A stretch of DNA of 64,000 bases, taken from NCBI RefSeq assembly GCF_963678635.1, contig NC_087066.1, positions 22,105,996 through 22,169,995 on the forward strand, given 5' to 3'. Of this stretch, positions 32,911 through 44,991 are shown piece after piece. Within the stretch, counting starts at the first letter, position 1. Each line of letters opens with the position of its first letter. The translations under genes and the position numbers were made by a program. The stretch comes from Symsagittifera roscoffensis (lineage: Eukaryota > Xenacoelomorpha > Acoela > Convolutidae). A model generated the notes under the pieces. The model searched no databases. It was not told where the DNA came from and saw only the letters and a list, made by a program, of their open reading frames with translations.

Positions 32911-33389
32911 TTACTTTTCATTTCTTTTCATAAACGCCATATGAAAAAAATTGCTGCTCAGTTGCAGCTCAATGATCGTAGCATAGTTGTTTTTGAGCTG
33001 TCATCATCAATATTTTTATTGGACCTTAATACAAAAATGTTTTCAAATTGAATTATAGCTTTTTACGTTGTTTAATAATCCATCCCATGCGTTTTCTATG
33101 GGCCACTTTTCAAAGTTCTTGAGTATTCATTCTAATTTAAAGTTTGAGACTGTGTTGTATATTGCCGATTTATTTGCTTGCTTACATTTTTATGACTCGG
33201 AGTGATTGAAAAAACATTTGTTTCATTTGATTGATTCCGCTACAATTAGTTTCGTTTATCCGTTGGTTTTTCTATCCGAACATTAAGCATAAAACTTTGT
33301 TTTTCCTGTGTTTTTTGTACGACCTGAAAATTGTTTTAGCAATTTTGAGCACTTTTGTCTGATTTTATTGGAATGTTTTGAATTTTTAC

Positions 33390-33560
33390 GCTTCTGGTGT
33401 TTTTTTTAAGTTCAGTTTTTTTTCGATTTTTTAACTATGCGTTTTTTACAAAACTGTTATGTACCATCCGAAAAAAAATTGTTGCCCTGGCCTCTTATAT
33501 CACGCGCAAGCGGCCTATTAATGCACTCCAAATTGATTTGAGACCAGCAATTTAGCTGTA
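33390..33560 (+). mobile_element. Helentron-like fragment, strongly diverged
   Basis: Recognised by TTTTTAACTATGCGTTTTTTAC, TACCATCCGAAA and ATTGTTGCCCTGG followed by ACGCGCAAGCGG and a CACTCCAAATTGATTTGAG stretch. Ends unclear. Confidence 0.35.
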
Positions 33561-33579
33561 ATAAAACAATACGAGTTAC

Positions 33580-34010
33580 TAACAAGACTGCTCGTGTAAC
33601 AAGGTGAAACCTTAAATGTTCTGAATGCTTTTCAAAGTCAAACAAAAAGTTTTTTGGTTGAATAATTGACAAAATCATCATTTTTTTTTTCATTTTATCC
33701 CCACACTATTTAAAAAACAAAAGATGTTTTCAGCGTCTGGTAATGTTTTAACAGGACTAAATCGCTTGACTCAATTGAAGTTGGAACGCATTTTTTTGCA
33801 GCTTACGCGTGTTATAAAAACGCAATTTATAGAGCTTTAATTATCTCAAATTGGCCAAGATTGCAATTTTTGAATCCCTGATGTCTTACAAAAATGATCA
33901 CAGGTAAAATATGTTTTTTCATTTGAGCTCAAGACAACAATTTGGTTTAAAAAATTTTCAAAAACACTTAGTTAAATAGTTGAAAGCCTTGATGTCAGTT
34001 TACAGGCAAC
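33580..34010 (-). mobile_element. Helentron-like element copy 8, diverged
   Basis: The right end is seen as CAAGACTGCTCGTGTAAC with a GGTGAAACC hairpin remnant. It then runs through TGATCACAGGTAAAATATG and CTCAAGACAACAATT toward an eroded left end. Confidence 0.55.
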
Positions 34011-35584
34011 ACTTGTACTAACCCGTTGAAAGTTGACTCGCGAAAAAATAAGAAAAGTTTTGTTTTTCGCAAAGCTAAATTTTAGTGTCACGAAACTTGA
34101 AAATAAGCGTTTGATCTTTTGATAATTTGAAATCTTTGATACCACGGGTTGAGGTGATTACTTAATATTTTGACTATCAAAGTCGACCGAAAAAAAAATA
34201 GTCGGTACAAGGGTTTGGATCAAGCACCGTTTCGAAACATACCTCGAGCACGGTCAAAAAGTACCTCGAGCACGGTCAATCGAGTCTAAACACACCTCGA
34301 GTAGATTTTTAACTCAGGATAAAAATTTTTAAACTACAGCTATACAGGATACCATAAAAGATATAAAAACAAATAGTCATTGATTTTTTTGGCAAGGATT
34401 TCAAAGTTCGGCATACTTTGCTCAAGATAAAAGAATTATTTTTAGTTCTAACGGTTAGAATGGAAGTTCACTTGAGCTTTTCTGTTTTTGATGTATTGAA
34501 CAATAGTTGCAGTTGGTTGACTTCAAGTTAGTTTGATGTATGACCAAAAAGAAAATAAAACAGTTTTCGGCGTGAAATCCAACAACCAATAAAAAGTCAT
34601 TTCCTGGTTTAATATGGTAATTCATATTTTCTCAAGTATTTTGTTTTAATTTTACTGGATCTAGATCCTTGAGACGGCATTTGGTCTTTAATCTTTTGTA
34701 CCAAATGAACATGCCCCCCTAAATTATTCCAAATGCAGCGCTCAGTTTTAATCTAAATTACATAGCGGAGTGGAGGATCTCAACTCGGTTTTTTAGGGAC
34801 AATGTCAACGTGATCTAATATTTTACAAAAAGTATTGAGTTACAGCTATTTTTGACCTGAAATATAATTTCACGTCGATTTTCCTTATAATTATTAGAAG
34901 TAAACTTGAAGATTCTATTCGAAATGTTGACCGAAAAACTTCAGTTTTATTATAATTTTCTGTGTTATTGGGTTTTAGTTGTCTTTTGTGACAAAGAATT
35001 TAACATTTTTTATAAATTGGCTATTATCAGGTTTCCAGCTAAGCCATGACCTAATTATGTTGTTGTTCCGACCATTGAAAAAGGGGGGAATTTTGTATTC
35101 GGCTGTATTTTAGTTTGTTTCCGCGCAAAATCAGCTACCACAAATAATCATCGGACAGGGTTGAGTGATATCATATTAAAACCCCTTTGATCGGGATTTG
35201 AACGAATTTTAAAAATTTCAAAAAAGTTTCCAGTTTCGAGAGAAATTTGGTCTAATTTCCAGCTAATTAGTAAAGTAGTTATTAATAGCAACAGCTTATT
35301 TAAGCTTAGTTTAAGCCGTGAAAACTTAGTTTTACTCAAATAAATGTAGCTTTTGAAGTTTTTTAGCGTAATTTTGGGAATCAAAAACTTGAAATGTCTA
35401 AATTATATTTTTTCCTTAAGACCTTTTGATCACAACCTGCAGAAAAAATCGACACCAATTTGAAAAACTTCAACAGTAACCGGCTATCCTTTTTCGTTAT
35501 ATGGTTTTTGCTCAAAATTGATGTCAAAAATAGCAGAAAACAAATTGAATGTAAAGTGAATGTTTCCTGTGAACTCTGTGCAGA
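34011..35584. other. AT-rich stretch with a short tandem motif
   Basis: No gene seen. At about 34241-34280, TACCTCGAGCACGGTCAA is present twice in tandem, followed by a third ACCTCGAG. Near 35062, TTGTTCCGACC and GTATTCGGC suggest another decayed left end of the Helentron-like family. Confidence 0.4.
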
Positions 35585-35835
35585 TATAGAAAAAAAAGTG
35601 TTTTGCTTTGACTTTTCTTTTGCCTTTTGAACAAGCCATTTTGGGCGGATGTTTTTATACCATCTGAAAGTTTGTGTTATTTGAATTCAAGTTAAATAAG
35701 TATTTTGTCTGCAATCAATTTCCTTGAAAAAATGGAGATTTAAAACTAACTAGTTTGGCCATTTTGGACAATTAGCCGGGCAATTTGTTTGATTCTAGTA
35801 ACTGTTTGCGGCGCAGTAATCTGTCATAGGATGCA
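35585..35835 (+). mobile_element. Helentron-like copy 9, strongly diverged
   Basis: Family landmarks remain in order: CTTTGACTTTTC, GAACAAGCCATTTTGGGC, ATACCATCTGAAAG, a GTGTTATTTGAATTCAAG block, GGACAATTAGCCGGGCAA and GCGGCGCAGTAATCTGTCATAG. Both ends are lost. Confidence 0.4.
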
Positions 35836-36092
35836 TAGACAAATGTTTCCCACACATTTGTGTCCTTGACAGAACAGTTTGAAATTAAAAAATTGTACCA
35901 GACATTTATGTCCCTGACAAAATTGTCCGAAATTGTTTTTGCTAAATTATTTTCGCTGATTTGACCTGGTGATCTTAAATGCTTTGTTCTTTTGAGGTTG
36001 ATTGATTGTTCTTTAATTAGATTCTATGCGTACCAATTAGCCATAGAACAGTCAAAGTGAGATAAAACTTTGAAGAAAAATTTGAAGTTTAA

Positions 36093-36167
36093 GAGCGCGT
36101 TTGGCCGAGCGCTGAAGTCATAACTTTCAAGATCAAAAGATCTAAAGTTCAAATCTTGGGTCCGACA
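36093..36167 (+). pseudogene. tRNA-like sequence (Leu/Ser type), degenerate
   Basis: TGGCCGAGCGC (36102-36112) matches 10 of 11 positions of the polymerase III A box and the D-arm text typical of Leu and Ser tRNAs. GTTCAAATC (36147-36155) is a perfect B box. They are 34 bases apart, correct for a tRNA. The acceptor arms do not pair and the T stem has a mismatch, so this is a tRNA pseudogene or a SINE head rather than a working gene. Confidence 0.5.
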
Positions 36168-36479
36168 AAATTTTTGCGTAATTTGGTCAAAAATTGAAAT
36201 CGAAAAACCCAAAAACGGGTTAACTAAGGCAAACTTGAAATGGGTTGACCCGATTAAGCCAAAAGGGAGGAGGATGGGAAAAGCTTGATTACATTGATCG
36301 CTTCGCCGTTTTCAAAAATGGTGCTGCTCAATTTTGTAAATATCTTGGGAAAAGTTCAATTTGAAAACGTATTAATAATTATTGTTTTGCAATATCAATT
36401 TTGGAAAATGAATTGACTTTGAATTATAGTTTGATCTTGCTGCTGCACCCTTCTAGGAATCTCAGAAGTTTATTTGGGT

Positions 36480-37480
36480 CGTAGGCCACAACTAATTCGG
36501 AAAAGTTTTTGTCAAGTTTGACATACAAATGGTTTGGAAAATGGTGAGTGCTTGCAGTTATCGAGTTCAACGAATTTGGTTTTCCTACCTTCAACTGCAT
36601 TGTTGGCTCTGGGTCGTCAGGTTACCACACGTTGATGACAACTCTAGTTGTCCACGTCGAATCTGGGGTTTTGACGAGTTCCATTTGCCGCTAATAGTCA
36701 ACCAACGTAATTGTCCTCAAAGTAATCAAAAACTGAGTGCGCTGCCTCAGGGCATGTCAAAAGCAGTAACTTATTGGCAGACTAGCGATACTCACCAGCA
36801 TTCGATTATTTGTACATTTTTGGATATTGAGGCAAACGCATTATTGACAGCAAACGCAAATCAATGAGGCAAACGCAAATCAATGGTGGCTCGTTTGGGA
36901 ATTTCAATGTCGAGGCAGCTCAAACGGCGAATATAGGTTTCTTCTTTCTTGTCTGAAAGCAGTGCATACAGAATAGGAATCAGAATTCCCTCGAATTATG
37001 CGTGGCTGGTGTATATCTGAAATAACATACAAGTGGCCGTAGAAAAGTTGCAAACATAGAACCAATCATTAGCACCACTGAGAAGATCGAGTTCTGGAAG
37101 AGTGGCGAAAAACCCTTAGTATCTTGGTATCTTTTGCTCCAGAGTCAAAATGAAGGAAACACTCGCCACTGTGTGTCACTTTCAGAAACTCTGGCAGATC
37201 AAAATCATTTAAGGAGGGGGATCTTGCATTCTGAGCTTTTTTTCCTGGTTTACTCTGTTAACCTTCCTCTGGTTGGCCGAATAGCTCAGGATTACTGGAG
37301 CAGTCTCTCTGTTGAGGCCTCTTTGGACGGGAAGAAACGTTTAGGCTCATCTGCAACAACTGCTCTTGTTTTAAAAGCTGTCCTGAATTTTGTTTTTCAA
37401 TATCAGCTGGATCGGGAAACTGACTCTTATTTATGATAGTGACATTCTCTTGGAAAAAGCGCACAGGCAATTGCGTTCAG
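36480..37480. pseudogene. coding-like remnant, family unknown
   Basis: This kilobase is less AT-rich than its surroundings. It carries several frames with balanced amino-acid composition: a + strand frame at 36529-36867 (112 codons), a + frame at 37134-37436, and a - strand frame at 37258-37470 (starting MPVRFFQENVTIINKSQF). None matches a family I recognise, and none has convincing splice sites. It could be a decayed gene or the interior of an old transposon. A GCAAACGCAAATCAATG direct repeat lies at about 36850-36885. Confidence 0.3.
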
Positions 37481-39200
37481 TTAAAACCTATCGCCACGAA
37501 ATTGAGGTGACTCTTAATATTCGTTGTTTGAAATATGCGTATGCATCATAAACTAGCATTTCGTTGTTTCTGAACATAAAAATTTCTACTGTCAACACGA
37601 ACTCGAGAGCAATAACAATGACATTATGATATTGCGTGTCTACGTTTCGCAAGATTATCAATCAAGCGATAATTGTAAAGGTTTGTGTAAATGATTTGAG
37701 TCATGTGTAAATTTTGTCTCTAATGCGCTGCTCAAAGTAATTTCTGGTCCAATTGCGCAGTTGCGTGGCCTTATCGATTTAATTCTTGCTATTGAGAGCT
37801 CATCAAATAATGCGGTCATTAATCAGTGTGGCAAAAGCCCGGACAATTTTTGGACAATACAATTTTGTCTGGGAACCAAATGTTTTGGACTCTTTTTACA
37901 TTTTGGACTGCTTTTGCCGGGAGATAAAGGCCTGGGACACAAATGTCCTGACAAGCTCTCATAGAAATGAGTCTATTCTGATTTGGGCAGCTTTTTTTCT
38001 GTTTTAATGGTTTCGTTACCATACGCAAATTAAATCACTTCGTACTTCATACAGCGTTTGGTGCTGGTCTGTAGTACAGGAAAATTGATATATCTGCTTA
38101 TTACACAATTGAACGATATGAAATTATTGTATTGGGTTTGCTTACAATCATTCAGATTTTTTTGCGATACAATCAACCTGTTTGAACACTAAATTCAATT
38201 GGCTGAAACTAGTTTTCCAACAATAATAATGCAATAAAATGAGCAGAAACAAAAATGAAAAAGTTTTTTTTTCGAAGTTTGAGCATACCTTATTTTTGTC
38301 TGAGTTTCCAAAAAATTTAGAACGGTTCAGCATTGTTTATGATCAAAAAATGAAGGCAAAATTCTGCTCAGATAATTTTTTGATGGATTCTGCAATCAAA
38401 TTCTTCAATGTAATCAATTTTGAAATAAAATTCTTTATTTCTTGTATCGAACATAATACTTGAAATGACTGTTCATAAAAATTCAAAAATTAAACGAGCA
38501 GAATATTCCAATTGATAATTATCCCAAAAATGCATGAGGGCAAAAACAGGATCAAGCCAATGTAGTTCGCTACTTGAATTCTATCTTTCAGTTTTTTTTA
38601 GGCGGGGTTAGGTTTTTAAAAAAAAACTATAAGACCCACCAAAAAATTTAAAACATTCGGAATATTTCAATTGATGCCAGCAATTTTCCTGATAAAATAG
38701 TTATGCGAGAAAATATATGACATAGGACTGCTGTATCGACTATCGAAGAAAGGATGGATTGTTTGCGCTCGAGAAGGTTGTTCTTTTTTTTCAGACAAGC
38801 TTTGAGTTTTTAACAAGTCTTTTCGTTTTTTTTTCCAGATTCTGGTCAAAAAGTTCAAATACTACCTCTACAGACGCATTACAAAGCATGTTGTTTTTTA
38901 TTTGCCGATTTTCAGCCAAAAATATATTTTTTAAAACTGACTTTGGATACTGCATTCTATATTGGAGTCAGTTAGCTAGCTCGAAATTCGAATCATTTTG
39001 GAACGGCTATTTGAGCGGGATTTTCGACTACTCCGATTTTTTGGCGCTTGAATTTTGAGCATTAAAAAATGTTCTACATAAAACTCAAACAGGAGTACTG
39101 GATCGTCTGTCTGTACTCTAATATGTATAAGTAAATCTCCGGCACGAATTTTAATAAGTTACATTAAAAAAAACTATCGAAAACAAATACAAAACAAATC
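37481..39200. other. gene-free stretch
   Basis: AT-rich. The stretch at 37745-38010 has frames in several registers and a few CCGG-containing words, but nothing recognisable. Around 38755-38830 there is a possible decayed piece of the Helentron-like family (GCGCTCGAGAAGG, CAGACAAGCTTTGAG). Confidence 0.35.
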
Positions 39201-39726
39201 AAGACATGACTGCTCGTATCAGGGTGAAGCCTTGAATGTTCTGACTGCCTTTAAAGGTCTATGGAGCAGTAATAACATAAAAATTAAATGTAATAAAGTA
39301 AAACGAGAAAAAAGTTTGAGAATTTTTGTGAAAATCATCCCCTCACACGCCACATAAAGTACAAAGTGATAGATTTCGCTCCTAGTAAAAAATCAATCAT
39401 TGCAAATAAGCTTCCTTCAACCAATTTCGAACGATTTCTACGGTGGATAAAGCCTCAGCTATTGCGTTAATAGCGCGAAATAAATCGCGTGTTAATTGTT
39501 CTAAATGACCAAAACTGCAATCTTTGAACCCCCGTAACTTTACAAAAAATGATCACAGGTGAATTATCTATTCAAATTTAAGCTCAGGACAACAATACCT
39601 TTTAATTTATATTTAGAAAATCCGTCAAAAATGGCTAGTTAAAAAAATTCGAAGTTTGTTTAAAGAAAAAAAAAACCATCCGAGCACAAATATTCTGTTA
39701 CTTTCGTTACGAAAATCGGAACAACA
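39201..39726 (-). mobile_element. Helentron-like element copy 10, complete
   Basis: Nearly full-length in the - orientation. The right end is GACTGCTCGTATCAGGGTGAAGCCTTG with its hairpin (39208-39234). The body includes TCCCCTCACACGCCACATAAAG, AATAGCGCGAAATAAATCGCG and TGATCACAGGTG. The left end is CTTTCGTTACGAAAATCGGAACAAC at 39702-39725. Confidence 0.7.
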
Positions 39727-41110
39727 TCTTTAAAATCCTTCCACCAAAAATCAATGAAAGTTCTATAATGACTTTTTTGGTATATTCTGAGACAAAATTT
39801 GGAGTATTTCGTCTAACGCAGTTTAACTTCATCGCTAAACATAATTCTTTCCGATCAAAATGATTAGTATTTTTTGCTGCGCTTTGACAGATAGCTGAGT
39901 TTTCAGTTTCTCTTACTATTGCAATTTGACAAAAATATCAATTATAAAATCATCATAACTTCAAAAAAAGTATTCAAAGATGAAATATTTTGTGAAAATT
40001 TCCTTGAACGAAAACATTTTGAAATTTGAGCATAAAAAATTTGAGTAAAACTGGTTTTTCAACTGGCTTTTTAGCTCAAGTTTTAATTATTTTCCTGGTG
40101 AAATTTAACTTTGGTCTTCAAGCATATACGTCTGAAAAGAAAAATCAGAAAAAATTTGAAGTATCTTAACAAAAAAAAGATCAGGAGCATAACTTTTGTG
40201 TCCTTTTTGCCTGTCGGAGTTTTACATAGAGGCTGAAAAATAATCAATTTTAAGTTTCAAGCTCAAAATAATCTATTTTCAAATGTTTTAATTTGATTAT
40301 AAAAAAAGAAACCCTTAAAAAATTCAATTAAAAAGTATGCTATTGAGTTACTCTCCATTACTCTCCAATAATCTTTCTTTCTTTTTAAATTACAATCAAT
40401 GAAATTTCACGGTAAAAAAAATCAAAAATATTCTTAACGGATGCGTTTTTTGGCCAACGTGATCAAAACAGATCTCGCAGAATCCACAGAATCCAGATTG
40501 TAACGTTTTAACTTTGTATTGTATTGCAGTTAAATCGGAAGCATAAATTTAAAAAAAAGAAAATAAAAACCACTGCTTGTATCAAGGCGAGACCTTCTGA
40601 TTATCCCCATTGTCCTTCGAACTGTTTTTTTTGAAAATATCGATATGTTTTATTGAAAAAGAAAGCAATATCTTTTTAATCTTAATGTTCAAAAATTTTT
40701 ATACCAAACCTAATGTCAAGTATAGATTAACATACATTCGAACAGGATAATCTGTTAATTGGAAGAATTATTGTGTCTCAAGTCAATTTTGGGTCCTTTC
40801 TGATATTTATTATTTTGCCGCATTTGCTACACTTTATTTAAAAATTGTTAGCTTATTAGTTGTCACCCCACAATTGGATTTTTCAAACCCAACCTTTTTA
40901 CAAAAAATTGTCTAAATATTTGATTGATTTTCAGTCTAGAACTTTGATACTGTGCGGTTAAAAAAAAATTCCGTAAAAAACGCTTAATCAAAATAAATTC
41001 AACCCAAAAATAGATATTTCGTTACCGTCTTCGAAATCGGCACAAAAAATTGCGAGCTTGGGCGCCTGTTTGCGAGTCAGAGTGTGAATGCAGCTGCAAA
41101 TTGAAGTGAC
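39727..41110. other. AT-rich stretch, nothing firm
   Basis: No gene. ACTGCTTGTATCAAGGCGAGACC at about 40572-40594 resembles an inverted right end of the Helentron-like family without a body. ATTTCGTTACCGTCTTCGAAATCGG near 41023 may be another remnant. Confidence 0.4.
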
Positions 41111-42504
41111 AGGGTACAATAAATGTGTCATCTGCAGCCTTCAAACAGACCAATTTCGAGACAAGCTAAATGTTTTCTTTTAATGGCAAACAGTTAGACT
41201 CAAAGTATTGATTTTTCAATGTTTTTTTTTCAACAAAAAATTGGTCTCCTTACAAACCTGCACGAAATTTTGAGAAAAAACTCTGGATAAAATTCTTTAA
41301 CCCCTCGATATAAAATCCAGTAATAAGTTGTATGCTTTCTGCATATTAAACAAAATGGGTCTCCTTCAATATGTCCCAGATGGCACTATTTTTCTTTGCC
41401 AAATACCCTTGCGTTAAAAAAAGTGAATTGTCATTAATTCTTTTCTATACCTGTCAATCTATTCATTGCCAATCATAACTTGCCATTGAGATTATAACTC
41501 CATCAACTACCTTGAATTCTATTCTATGTCTACAATCTCCTTCGTCCCTGGGGAAAAGTACTGCAAGATTAAACAGGCAGACTAACCTGAGCAGATGTCC
41601 ACCTGAATTAAATCTGTTAAATAACCGCACCCCAAAAATGCTTGCCTCTTAATTGACTCAACCATTTCTGAGACGTCGACCTTCTATTTTGTGGTGTTTA
41701 TTGTAAAAAAAAGTCTAGTTCTTTACTTTGCACTTATGTAAAACTTAGATTTTTATTAGAAGAAGCTTTTCAACCGTATTCTGAAAACCACTGAGGCGAA
41801 ACAATGAGCTCTTGATGCTATAAGACTTGTTGAGAATAAAGTAACAAGTTTATTTCCAATTGAATTTACCTAAGCGGAAACATAGATAACTTTGATCAGC
41901 GTAAAAACAGCTCACCAGAGCGAATGCAATCTGCTTTTTCTGTTTCCTAGATTTTACAAAGCTTCTTCAGCCAGAGATATTCCTGCTTTGCGAACAAAAA
42001 TTAGTCTGCAGTAAGTTTTTACTTTTCAATTAACTTACGTTTCACGATAAAATTACAAAAAAAGTTTGCTGCCGAAACATGCTTAAATCTTTAAAGACCA
42101 GATATTCATTAATGGTGAGAACAAACTTTCCCAATTTTAACTTTCTCTGAAACTACTGTTGCGTGAACCCTTTGACGTAACTAGAGCCTGAAGTAACAAC
42201 TGCCAGACTTTTTGTCTTAGCTGTCTTGCTCAGTAGTTTTTTCAAAATCAGCCTTGTTTTTTTTCACTGAAAATTGTTCAATAAAGTTCAACAAGTTCAA
42301 CTAGAGGATAACCAAAAAAATGTTACAATTTTTTTTCAATGGTTGGCACGAAGATTAAAGAATATGCTTTAGTTTATTTAGGAGCAATTTATGATATTAT
42401 ACAAATGGGGTCAACTTTTTTAGAGTTTGGTTTACCACCGATAAATTTTTTTTATAGGAAACCACAATTGACCCTCTACGAAGTGTTTTTGAGTATTTAA
42501 AACT

Positions 42505-44991
42505 GGTCGCAACATCGACAATAAAAATCTTTTTTTTTGAGGAACTCCTTTTTAGAAAACTTTCTTTTTAAATTTGTTTCTTCATTTATACGTTTCAAAT
42601 TATCATTGCGATGTTTTCTCAAAAATATGTTTCGGGTTAGTCCCAAAAATATAGCAACGCAATGAAAAAAACCACAGTGTTGAGCTACAAAAATCTTTGT
42701 CGCCTGACTCGGAGGATCGCGCTACACTTTCATGAAAAATGATTAGTTTTATGGATTATTTCGGCAGTAAATTAACGTATACTAAATTTCAGTACCATTT
42801 CAGCAGAAAAAAATTTTTTCTACGGTTTTCCAAACGATTAATTTCACAAAATCAAAAAAGCATTATAATTCAGATACCGCGCCATATCGCAACAACGACA
42901 ATTCGCAATAAAAGACAACTCTTGGTTTAAGGTCACCGATGTGAATGTTCCAAAATGTGTGAGGATTCCATATTCAAAAACTCAGTGGATTCCCTGCTCA
43001 AATACGTAGAACGTAAATTTTGTCCGTGCATCTGTTTTGTCGCGGATTCCGTAACAAGCGAATATAGCTAGTTGTTCCGGATTGCGTGCGCAATCGTCAG
43101 CGGATTCCACAAACGTTAGCGGATTCCGCAATTGTTAGCGGTTTCTGCTTACAATTTGCGGTTATCGCTTAGTTTTTGCTGATTCCGCTCACAGTTGCGG
43201 ATTTTGCGACAGCGTTTTTTTTTTACTATACACCTGTATTATAATTTGCTTGTGAACTCTGTAAACCGTTCCACATTCTGCAAGTTATAATGCGGATTTC
43301 GCAAATTACTTTTCGGATACGGCAAACTCATTTGTTTTTGGAGCAATTTTTGGCAATACAGTGCCTAGACTTTTTGTTTGTGGAATCCAAAACCGCAAAA
43401 ATATCAAAAAAACTATCAATGTTGCGGACTTCGCTAAATTTTTTGTTTTGCCGAGAAAGGGGCGTGAACATTGTGGCGGGGATGCAAACGTAGAAGATGG
43501 GTTTGTTGGAGGGACTAAAAGGGAGGAAAATTGGATTGAGAGGGTAAAGTGAGCTCACAAAAAACATGAAAAGCCTAAATTTAAGGAAAAATATGAAAAA
43601 ACGTGTACAAGATTATGATTTTCTCAGCCAAAATGAACGATTTCACATTAGTGAGTGTAACATGCTATGCCAATGAAAAATATTAAATTTTGAACAATTT
43701 CACTGTGTTTGAATGTTTGAAAATTTTTCTCTTACGCTCCAGAGAAAATTTTTCTCTTACACTAGAATCTGTTTGTAATCGATTTAAATTTGACAGAGAT
43801 TGACGATGAAAACCATTATAATGGATTATTATCCATGAAACACCAGTGCGGTGCTATAAAGCAAAAACACAAATTTTCGACCGCCTAGTTAATTGCTTAT
43901 GATGGAACTTTTTAGCATCTCTAAAACTTGCTGTCTTTTGAAACAAAAAGTATGTGATTTTAAAAAGAAATATCCGCACGTAGATCAGAAAATAGTTGGA
44001 AAGGAACAATAAACAACATTGGCATACTTAAATGTGGCAAAAGATTGGTCCGATGAACATGACTATTGTAACGGAACTTAATATCGTGCGTGAAGAGAGA
44101 TATTCCCTCGAAATACTATTTAACCTTTCAGGGGTGGCTCTTAATTTTTTTTAACTGCTGAAAAAAAGAAAAATTATATATTTCATTTTGTTGTCTGGTA
44201 TCAAATTTTAGCCAGAAAAATCTATTAGGTAAACTGTTTTGATTAATCACAATCGCGGACTAATTTATAAGTTTCGAAAAAAGCACGGAAAGTGTGCTCA
44301 GAGTGGTTTTTTTCTGACAAATTCAGCTATTTGTTCAACCATTTGTGACAGGAGTTTTGGGATAACATTTGATAATTGTTGATGAATTGAGCTAGAAAAA
44401 CGGTTTTTTTCCTTATTTAAAAATCCAGTTAAGTAATGGGGGTTTCAAGATTGGACCCATTTAGGACAATTTTTTCTCCAAAAAATGGAGTTTTCTGGCT
44501 ACGCGTAGTATTGACAGCGATATAAGCCGCCTCGCATAAATTTCCAAACTGGTTCAAGTAACGCTAATTAGTCCAAATATTGCGTCAATGGAAGCCAAGT
44601 TTGGCAGTTTCTACTGAGTTTGCATTTTGCGAGGAGGATGCTTATTTTTTCAAAAAAGCAAAACGTTTCAAGCTTTTTCTTTTTTCCATTTTGATGCCAA
44701 AAACTATTTAAGCAGTTTTTTTCCTTCTTTTAAACCGCTCCCCACATAAATAACAAGTATGAAAACACTTACCTACCTAAGGGGTATTACCTAAAAATTT
44801 AGTCGTAATGCTGAAATAGATCATTTTTATAGATACATAATTTTATCTGAGACCAATATAATTTTTGATGTTAAATATATTATAACAGTTAATTTGAAAA
44901 AAAGTTTGCAAATAGTCATCCTCAAAGGTTTCGAAAGCAGGCAACAGATTTGTGTGTTTTTTCAACGAGGTATTTTTGAGTAACTAAAACT
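42505..44991 (+). repeat. tandem unit 1 (2487 bp)
   Basis: Units are measured from the anchor GGTCGCAACATCG. The unit holds a degenerate GCGGATTCCGCAA block (43070-43320), a G-rich block with a ~63-70 codon frame (43361-43552), a TATCCATGAAACNCCAGTGCGGTGC block, a segment distantly like the Helentron-like family (44270-44640) and a T-rich end. This copy has a 21-bp deletion in the G-rich block relative to the others. Confidence 0.9.

Noticed and set aside
43361-43552. A 63-70 codon frame repeated in the tandem units and copy B (also 45711-45923, 47615-47827, 50194-50388, 59220-59432)
   Set aside because: No ATG at its start, frames are open on both strands, one copy is frameshifted at its start, and substitutions show no clear codon bias. 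Sharing is explained by the duplication of the DNA.
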